Below, one piece after another: positions 5,477 through 9,492 of a stretch of 9,492 nucleotides of DNA. Location: contig VBPK01000012.1 in the NCBI GenBank assembly GCA_005877225.1, forward strand, positions 1-9,492, given 5' to 3'. The stretch's first letter is position 1, and the number at the start of each line of letters is the position of its first letter. The translations under genes were made by a program, and so were the position numbers. This DNA comes from Nitrososphaerota archaeon. Its GTDB lineage: Archaea > Thermoproteota > Nitrososphaeria > Nitrososphaerales > Gagatemarchaeaceae. A model generated the notes under the pieces. It made no database searches. It was not told the DNA's origin and saw nothing but the letters and a program-made list of their open reading frames with translations.

Positions 5477-6066
5477 CTGAGCACCAGGGCAGTAGTACCT
5501 TCACGCTCCGATGGGCCACCCTGGACAAGCACGTGCTCCTCGTGGCCGTAAATTGCGGCTCGGTCAATTGCGACACGTACGTGGGAGCTGTGGAGGGGAA
5601 GAACTATGACGAGGAAGCGTTGGGAGTCGTCGTGAACGGGTCGGTGGTCTGGGACCTGCTGTCTGCGGTTTACTTTAAATCCACCCCAGGACGTATAAGG
5701 ACCCTCTTCGGGAAGGAGATTTTCTCCCCCTCCGACGAGAGGTTCCTCGAGCCTGGTCGGGAGCTCCCGCCCGGTGTAATAACAATGATGGCGATTGACA
5801 AACACGTTTTAGTCGTGGCTGTGGCGCGCCCGGGTCGTACATGGAAAGCCTACATTGGTGCGGTCAAGGGAGACGACTACTACGAGGAGGTTCCGGGAGT
5901 CGTCGCGAATGGCTCAGAGATTCCTTTCGAGCTCCCCGAAGTCTGCTTCGAAGACTTGGCCAAGGGGAGTATTAGAAGAGGCGAAGAATGGTATATTCCT
6001 CCGCCCACGGAGGAGGAGATCAAATTCATGCGCGAGCTCGGCGTGGACATTTCAGAGAGAGGATAG
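5473..6066 (+). CDS. Hypothetical protein built from two repeats of one domain (197 aa)
   Basis: I do not recognise the family. The protein contains an internal duplication: residues about 15-89 and 106-180 align, sharing DKHVL(L/V)VAV, then Y(V/I)GAV(E/K)G, then EE with GVV(V/A)NGS, and a trailing strand before a proline or acidic tail. The units look like small alpha/beta or beta-rich modules of about 75 residues. There is no signal peptide or membrane helix, so it is probably cytoplasmic and acidic. The start is fixed by GGAGG 6 bases upstream and by the ATGA overlap with the tiny preceding frame. Being coupled to a decayed gene with a Trp-rich end, it could be the partner of a two-gene unit, for example an immunity-type or antitoxin-type protein. 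That is speculation from layout alone. Confidence 0.7.
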   Translation: MTEHQGSSTFTLRWATLDKHVLLVAVNCGSVNCDTYVGAVEGKNYDEEALGVVVNGSVVWDLLSAVYFKSTPGRIRTLFGKEIFSPSDERFLEPGRELPPGVITMMAIDKHVLVVAVARPGRTWKAYIGAVKGDDYYEEVPGVVANGSEIPFELPEVCFEDLAKGSIRRGEEWYIPPPTEEEIKFMRELGVDISERG

Positions 6067-6348
6067 AGTCCTAGGAAGTCAGGGAAGCTGCAATCTCAGC
6101 GCCATCTTCTTGCGGGATACGATTTGTCGTCGTTCGGCGTCAAAGAGTGTCGGGGGCTCCTCCTTTCGTGCAGATGACACTCGCTCGTGCCCCGGGCCCT
6201 TCGTTCTCGGACGGATGATGCGCGGCAGGGCATCCGCCCGTTAATTGCACCTAAACAAGGATGTTGGCCATCACAGACGCCCCTGCAAATGCCTGAACGA
6301 GGACATCAGATGTGGACAAGAGACCGTATAGAACATTGTTCCATGGTA
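6067..6348. other. Gene-free stretch with two inverted repeats
   Basis: No credible coding frame is seen. GAGTGTC (6145-6151) and GACACTC (6176-6182) are exact reverse complements 24 bases apart. CGGACGGATG (6208-6217) and CATCCGCCCG (6231-6240) pair at 9 of 10 positions; in a minus-strand transcript the remaining pair would be a U-G wobble. No tRNA-like T-loop or anticodon arm was found. The hairpins could be the 3' end of the preceding gene's mRNA or part of an unannotated structured RNA. Confidence 0.4.
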
Positions 6349-6358
6349 CTTATAAATA
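6349..6358 (+). promoter_or_regulatory. TATA box for the HTH_45 regulator
   Basis: CTTATAAATA is a near-ideal archaeal TATA box and is centred about 28 bp before GTG 6382. It fixes the GTG as the start and predicts a leaderless mRNA. Confidence 0.75.
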
Positions 6359-6381
6359 ATGAAACACATCCATAACTCGGC

Positions 6382-6660
6382 GTGAAATACCGGAGCAGGA
6401 CCGACATCATCGCGATGATTCTGCAGGCGGCTATCAACGGTGCTACCAAGACGAGAATCATGTACGGTGCCTACCTATCCTACGCTCAGGTGAAGGAATA
6501 CCTTAGCTTCCTCATCGAGAAGGACCTAATCCGGTACGAAGAAGGCTCTGCGATTTACAAGCTGACTCAGAAGGGGGTGCAGCTTCTGCACGTCTACGAA
6601 GACATCAGCGACATGATCACGATAAACGACCAGAAGAACAGCACAAGCCCTCTCTCGTAA
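6382..6660 (+). CDS. HTH_45-type winged-helix transcriptional regulator (92 aa)
   Basis: This is a short winged-helix protein of the archaeal HTH_45 type. Residues 1-77 contain the fold: helix 1 (DIIAMILQAA), helix 2 with the TKTRIMYGA motif, recognition helix SYAQVKEYLSFLIEKDLI, then the wing YEEGSAIYKLTQKGVQLL. TKT-I-M--A-LSY-QV--YL is the characteristic core of this family. The C-terminal tail (DISDMITINDQKNSTSPLS) is short and polar. The usual length of stand-alone members is about 80-110 residues, so it is full length. It likely binds DNA as a dimer and may regulate neighbouring genes. It sits 110 bp upstream of the TFB gene and is transcribed in the same direction. The GTG start is chosen from the TATA box; there is no ribosome binding site. 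A related partial gene lies at the right end of the window. Confidence 0.85.
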   Translation: MKYRSRTDIIAMILQAAINGATKTRIMYGAYLSYAQVKEYLSFLIEKDLIRYEEGSAIYKLTQKGVQLLHVYEDISDMITINDQKNSTSPLS

Positions 6661-6669
6661 TCCTTTCTC

Positions 6670-6690
6670 ATCCGAGGCGGATCTCATTTT
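6670..6690 (+). terminator. Possible weak terminator after the HTH_45 gene
   Basis: ATCCG (6670-6674) and CGGAT (6678-6682) form a 5-bp hairpin with a 3-base loop, followed by CTCATTTT. A short hairpin plus T-run is compatible with a terminator between the regulator and the TFB gene, but the stem is small. Confidence 0.3.
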
Positions 6691-6732
6691 CAGGTCGCGT
6701 TAGCTATAGAACAATCTTCTAGTAGAAACCTG

Positions 6733-6764
6733 CGTAACGGTTTAAATCCCCTCTCACTGTTACG
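6733..6764 (+). promoter_or_regulatory. TATA box flanked by an inverted repeat, TFB gene promoter
   Basis: TTTAAAT at 6741-6747 is centred about 27 bp before GTG 6771. It is enclosed by CGTAAC (6733-6738) and GTTACG (6759-6764), exact reverse complements 20 bp apart. A dimeric regulator bound to both arms would cover the TATA box and block it. The upstream HTH_45 protein or the TFB itself are candidate binders; this is inferred from position only. Confidence 0.6.
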
Positions 6765-6770
6765 TAGGAC

Positions 6771-7700
6771 GTGTCCGGTGTAGAGCAGGTCGCGAGCGAG
6801 ACGCGACAAAATTTCTGCGCGGACTGCCTCAGTGACCTTTTTTGGGATCCAGAGAACGGAGAGCAGGTTTGCGGCAAATGCGGGACAGTCAGCCCGAGCG
6901 CGCCTGACCTCACCCTCTACGTTCCCCAGTCTGGAAGCCGCCAGGAATCTGCGGCACCCGTTGACCCGATGAAGTCCATCCTCGAGAGAGAGCTAAACCT
7001 CTCAACCCTCATCGATGGAAGCGACATCGACGCCCGGGGAAAGCAGCTCGCCTCCAATCACGAGCTGAAGCAGCTCAGACGACTGAACACGATTGTCTCA
7101 TGGGATTCTTCGAACCGGCGGCTGGCCCGAGGCCTGCAGGAGATAGAGAGGCTCTCAGACCTCCTAGGGGTGAACGACGCGGTCGCACGCAGGGCGTACG
7201 AAATCTACCAAAAGAGCTTCTCAGACGGTACTTTTCGGGCGAGGTCGCTAACCGCCATGGCTGCGGCCTCGGTCTTCATCGCCTGCCGAGACCTCGAGAT
7301 CCCGCGTCCGAGCGAGGAGGCGTTGAGGCTCAGAACAAACGTGAACGAGAAGAAGTTCCGTCACTACTACAGGAATCTCCTCGGCAACGGTCGGACGGTG
7401 AACATCCCCAATCCCGTGACTTACATCTCCAGAATCGCCTCAAAGGCGCGACTCGCCGGGAAGACAGAAAGAAGGGCCTTCGAGATACTCGATGCGGTGA
7501 AGGGCAGCCCCGTCCTGGCGGGAAAGAGGCCAATCTCGATTGCCGCCGCGGCCCTCTACCTCGCCTCCTTGGACACAGAGGGGGGCGCCACGCAGCTGCG
7601 CATCGCTGCCGCAGCCGAGGTCACGCCGATAACAATACGAAAGCGGAGCTTGGAGATATCCACGGCTCTGAAGGAGAGCCCGAAGGCCTCTACCCACTGA
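6771..7700 (+). CDS. tfb: Transcription initiation factor TFB (TFIIB family) paralogue
   Basis: TFB bridges the TATA-bound TBP and RNA polymerase during archaeal initiation. An N-terminal zinc ribbon is visible: Cys16-x2-Cys19 and Cys34-x2-Cys37. A B-linker-like segment follows (about 82-120, including LSTLIDGSDIDARGKQL and the Arg-rich run before SSNRRLARGLQEI). Two cyclin repeats come next, at about 118-200 (core MAAASVFIACRDLEIPRPS) and 212-302 (core SIAAAALYLASLD, ending in the helix-turn-helix TPITIRKRSLEI). At 309 residues it has the normal family length. The stretch between the ribbon and linker lacks the usual G-P-E-W-R-like start of the B-reader, so it is probably a divergent paralogue used for a gene subset rather than the housekeeping factor. 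The GTG start follows from the TATA box 27 bp upstream. Confidence 0.92.
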   Translation: MSGVEQVASETRQNFCADCLSDLFWDPENGEQVCGKCGTVSPSAPDLTLYVPQSGSRQESAAPVDPMKSILERELNLSTLIDGSDIDARGKQLASNHELKQLRRLNTIVSWDSSNRRLARGLQEIERLSDLLGVNDAVARRAYEIYQKSFSDGTFRARSLTAMAAASVFIACRDLEIPRPSEEALRLRTNVNEKKFRHYYRNLLGNGRTVNIPNPVTYISRIASKARLAGKTERRAFEILDAVKGSPVLAGKRPISIAAAALYLASLDTEGGATQLRIAAAAEVTPITIRKRSLEISTALKESPKASTH

Positions 7701-7732
7701 GTGAAGGATCTTTCTTACAGAAGAATCTGACC

Positions 7733-7752
7733 CTCCCGTTATAATCGGGGAG
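7733..7752 (+). promoter_or_regulatory. TATA box inside a C/G inverted repeat, WbqC gene promoter
   Basis: TTATAAT (7739-7745) is centred about 28 bp before TTG 7770. It is bracketed by CTCCCG and CGGGGAG, which are reverse complements except for one extra G. The motif predicts a leaderless start at TTG, and the symmetry around the TATA box could serve a regulator. Confidence 0.55.
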
Positions 7753-7769
7753 ACCATCTCTACCGGGCC

Positions 7770-8495
7770 TTGAAAGCCGCGATACACCAGCCCCACTACC
7801 TGCCGTATCCCGGCTTCTTCCACAAGCTCTCCCTTGCTGACGTCTTCGTGATAATGGACGATGTCCAGTACGATAAGCGCTTCACCAACCGCAACAAGAT
7901 TCTAGCACCCCAGGGCCCCATCTGGCTGAGCGTTCCCATCAACAAGGCGGAGAAGTTCATGCCCGTCTCCGTCGTGGAGATCAACAACTCTCTCCCGTGG
8001 AGGGAGGAGCACTGGAAGAAGCTCACCTACTCCTACAAGAACGCGAGGTGGTTCCGCCTCTACCAGGATTACCTCGAAGGCGTCTACAAGCGGGAATGGG
8101 CTCTCCTATTCGACCTGGACTTCGAGACGGTCAAGACTCTGATGGAATGGCTCGGGGTCAGAATCCCGGTGGTGAAGGAGTCGGAACTGAATGTGACGGG
8201 GGAGGGGACCGAACGGCTCGTGAATGCGTGCAAGGCGGTCGGGGCGGACACGTACGTCTCGGGAGCCGGGGGGAGGGCGTATATGGACGAGCACGCCTTC
8301 GAGAGGGCCGGGATAAGGCTCGAGTACCAGGAATACACCCCCGTCGAGTATCCGCAGCGCTTCTCCAAGGAGTTCGTTCCCAACCTCTCCGTCGTCGACC
8401 TTCTCTTCAACGTCGGACCCGCCAGCAGCCGAGCGCTGAAGGGGGTCCCCGTCGGCCCGGCAGAAGAGTTGGCCCAGCCGAGTTCACGCGATTAA
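7770..8495 (+). CDS. WbqC-family protein (glycan biosynthesis associated)
   Basis: The N-terminus (MKAAIHQPHYLPYPGFFHKL, then ADVFVIMDDVQYDKRFTNRNKI) carries the signature of the WbqC family: a QPxYLPxxGFF opening followed by a D-V-F-V-x-x-D-D-V-Q-Y strand and an NRN motif. A later block (GTERLVNACKAVGADTYVSG, then the glycine-rich GAGGRAYMDE) matches the conserved second half, where the family has a short YLSG-type loop. At 241 residues it is full length. WbqC proteins occur in gene clusters for O-antigen and other surface glycans, and their exact reaction is poorly defined. Here it sits directly before a PIG-L deacetylase, 61 bp apart and in the same direction, a common partnership. The TTG start is supported by a TATA box 28 bp upstream and by the immediate family-typical N-terminus. 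Confidence 0.85.
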   Translation: MKAAIHQPHYLPYPGFFHKLSLADVFVIMDDVQYDKRFTNRNKILAPQGPIWLSVPINKAEKFMPVSVVEINNSLPWREEHWKKLTYSYKNARWFRLYQDYLEGVYKREWALLFDLDFETVKTLMEWLGVRIPVVKESELNVTGEGTERLVNACKAVGADTYVSGAGGRAYMDEHAFERAGIRLEYQEYTPVEYPQRFSKEFVPNLSVVDLLFNVGPASSRALKGVPVGPAEELAQPSSRD

Positions 8496-8498
8496 TCG
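8489..8498. promoter_or_regulatory. Perfect 10-bp palindrome at the WbqC stop codon
   Basis: CGATTAATCG is self-complementary and contains the TAA stop of the WbqC gene (8493-8495). It lies about 60 bp before the PIG-L start, upstream of its TATA-like element, so it could be an operator. A chance palindrome of this length is also plausible. Confidence 0.25.
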
Positions 8499-8524
8499 AT
8501 TGTTCAAGAAGACTTTTCGACTAA

Positions 8525-8534
8525 CAATATAACC
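8525..8534 (+). promoter_or_regulatory. TATA-like element for the PIG-L gene
   Basis: CAATATAACC is centred about 28 bp before GTG 8557. It suggests that the deacetylase gene has its own leaderless promoter even though it closely follows the WbqC gene. Confidence 0.55.
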
Positions 8535-8542
8535 TAGCGCAC

Positions 8543-8557
8543 CACTTCTCTGAAGTG
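8543..8557. promoter_or_regulatory. 6-bp inverted repeat at the PIG-L transcription start
   Basis: CACTTC (8543-8548) and GAAGTG (8552-8557) are exact reverse complements around TCT, ending on the first base of the GTG start codon. If the mRNA is leaderless, as the TATA position suggests, this cannot be an RNA hairpin and would instead be a DNA operator over the initiation site. Confidence 0.45.
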
Positions 8558-9264
8558 TGGATATACTAGCCATAGGGGCTCATCCGGACGACATCGAGCT
8601 TGGCTGTGGAGGGCTTCTAATCAAGGCCGCGAGGGAGGGCCACAACGTCTACCTCTACACCGTCACCAAGGGTGGGGTCTCAGGCGACCCGCACGAGAGG
8701 ACCGAGGAGTCCAAGAAGGCCGCGCAGTTCATCGGGGCGAAGGGGCTCTGGGTCGACAACTTTCCCGACAGCAGACTTCGCGTCAGCAGCGAACTGATCA
8801 ATCACATCGAAGGGCGGATCGACTGGGTAAACCCTGACGTCATCTTCACTCATTTCGCGGGGGATGTCCACCACGACCACCGGGAGGTCGCCTCCGCAAC
8901 GCTGGAAGCGGGAAGGTACAACTCCAACATCTTCGCCTACGAGATTCCTCTCACGAGGAACTTCGAGCCGAAGGTTTACTTCGACGTCACGGACGTCATC
9001 GATGATAAGGTCGAGCTGATTAACATATTCTGGTCGCAGCGGACGAAGCTTTACCTGAAGTCCAACGCGATCAAGGGTCTCGCGGAGTTCCGTGCCCTTC
9101 AGAGCAGGTTGAACGGGGAAGTGAACTACGTCGAGGCCTTCGACGTCGCGAAACTCTGCCTAGACAACGAATTCAGACTCAGGAAGGTACACCCTGAGAA
9201 GCCGAATGTCAAGCTGGACGAAGATGTGGTGCAAGAGGAGCTCATGCACGCAATCCATGGATAA
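8557..9264 (+). CDS. PIG-L/LmbE-family N-acetyl sugar deacetylase
   Basis: This is a zinc-dependent amide deacetylase of the PIG-L/LmbE family (relatives: GlcNAc-PI deacetylase, MshB and BshB-type enzymes, antibiotic and glycan deacetylases). The signature AHPDDIELG lies at residues 8-16, giving candidate zinc ligands His9 and Asp12 and a general base Asp11. The second metal motif, HFAGDVHHDHREV (99-111), supplies His108. The GCGG that follows the first motif is also typical. Residues 170-200 and the acidic C-terminus (KLDEDVVQEEL) have the usual helical tail. The length of 235 residues is normal. The likely substrate is an N-acetylated sugar in a glycan or nucleotide-sugar pathway, together with the preceding WbqC protein; this is inference. 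The GTG start gives the family-typical D-I-L-A-I-G-A-H-P-D-D beginning and lies 28 bp after a TATA-like element. Confidence 0.9.
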   Translation: MDILAIGAHPDDIELGCGGLLIKAAREGHNVYLYTVTKGGVSGDPHERTEESKKAAQFIGAKGLWVDNFPDSRLRVSSELINHIEGRIDWVNPDVIFTHFAGDVHHDHREVASATLEAGRYNSNIFAYEIPLTRNFEPKVYFDVTDVIDDKVELINIFWSQRTKLYLKSNAIKGLAEFRALQSRLNGEVNYVEAFDVAKLCLDNEFRLRKVHPEKPNVKLDEDVVQEELMHAIHG

Positions 9265-9272
9265 CAGCCGTA

Positions 9273-9492
9273 GTGGTGGCAAAGAATCTAGTCGGACGCG
9301 GAAACCGGGGATACCTCGAAATCATCCATTCGATCCTCTCAGTCTGCACTCAGGGTGCGCTGAAGACCCACGTCATGTTCAAGTGTAACCTGAACTCCAG
9401 TCAAGTTCAGCAGTACCTCGAGTACCTGGTCGATAGGGGTCTGCTCGAGAAGGAACGGAAGGCCTACAGCTCGAAGACTTCGTACCTCACCT
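9273..9492 (+). CDS. HTH_45-type winged-helix regulator, truncated by the window end
   Basis: Only the first 73 codons are present. GYLEIIHSILSVCTQGALKT, then HVMFKCNLNSSQVQQYLEYL, then VDRGLLEKERKAY matches the HTH_45 fold: first helix, KT-HVM helix, L-N-S-S-Q-V-Q-Q-Y-L recognition helix and the start of the wing. It resembles the complete regulator at 6382-6660 but differs at most positions outside the core. GTG 9273 or GTG 9276 is the likely start, 8 or 11 bases after the deacetylase stop, with no ribosome binding site and no TATA box. It is therefore probably co-transcribed with the PIG-L gene and could regulate it. The frame runs open to the last base of the window. Confidence 0.75.
   Translation, partial: MVAKNLVGRGNRGYLEIIHSILSVCTQGALKTHVMFKCNLNSSQVQQYLEYLVDRGLLEKERKAYSSKTSYLT

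Noticed and set aside
6067..6381. Search for a tRNA or other known RNA in the gene-free gap
   Set aside because: No T-loop, anticodon arm or acceptor pairing could be found on either strand; only the two inverted repeats remain.
7100..7744. Plus-strand frame of 214 codons inside the TFB gene
   Set aside because: It is a shifted reading of the TFB cyclin repeats, giving an Arg/Gly/Pro-rich product typical of GC-rich shadow frames.
7997..8524. Plus-strand frame of 175 codons inside the WbqC gene
   Set aside because: It is another shifted frame with an Arg/Gly-rich product; the WbqC reading is family-typical.

Overview
The window looks archaeal. Most credible genes have a TATA-like element centred about 23-30 bp before the start codon and no ribosome binding site, which is the layout of leaderless transcription, and several start with GTG or TTG. 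One gene encodes a TFIIB-type transcription factor (TFB), a family absent from bacteria. Two genes encode short winged-helix proteins of the HTH_45 type, which are common in archaea. Base composition is moderately GC-rich by eye. A Thermoproteota/Nitrososphaeria-like or Bathyarchaeia-like host is my best guess, but the phylum cannot be fixed from this sequence alone.

Left part (1-3830): two tandem genes for large secreted proteins with Thr/Ser-rich linkers. They share an almost identical promoter, signal peptide and N-terminal spherulin-4-like domain (the Sph3/GH135 glycosidase relatives, with an FFDE motif). They then diverge completely. The first ends in a mucin-like stalk, a beta domain and a C-terminal membrane anchor. 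The second ends in three InlB-B-like repeats and has no anchor. A 14-bp element is repeated upstream of both TATA boxes, twice in the first gene and three times in the second. The shared module is a mosaic of perfectly identical blocks and short divergent islands.

Middle part (3830-6380): sparse and poorly conserved-looking. It holds a doubtful small plus-strand gene, a small TTG-start minus-strand gene with a good TATA box, and a minus-strand two-helix membrane protein with a bacterial-PH-like tail. A perfect 9-bp hairpin follows. After it comes a frameshifted gene remnant, then a 197-residue protein made of two repeats of one domain, the only gene here with a clear Shine-Dalgarno sequence. 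A gene-free, hairpin-containing stretch of about 315 bases follows.

Right part (6380-9492): a compact run of plus-strand genes. In order these are an HTH_45 winged-helix regulator, a TFB paralogue, a WbqC-family protein, a PIG-L/LmbE-family deacetylase and, 8 nt after it, the start of a second HTH_45 regulator cut off by the window end. WbqC and PIG-L proteins are typical of glycan or surface-polysaccharide gene sets. The window can therefore be read as surface-glycan enzymes (possible spherulin-type hydrolases on one side, amide deacetylase and WbqC on the other) with local transcription factors. That functional link is inference; only the gene order is observed.
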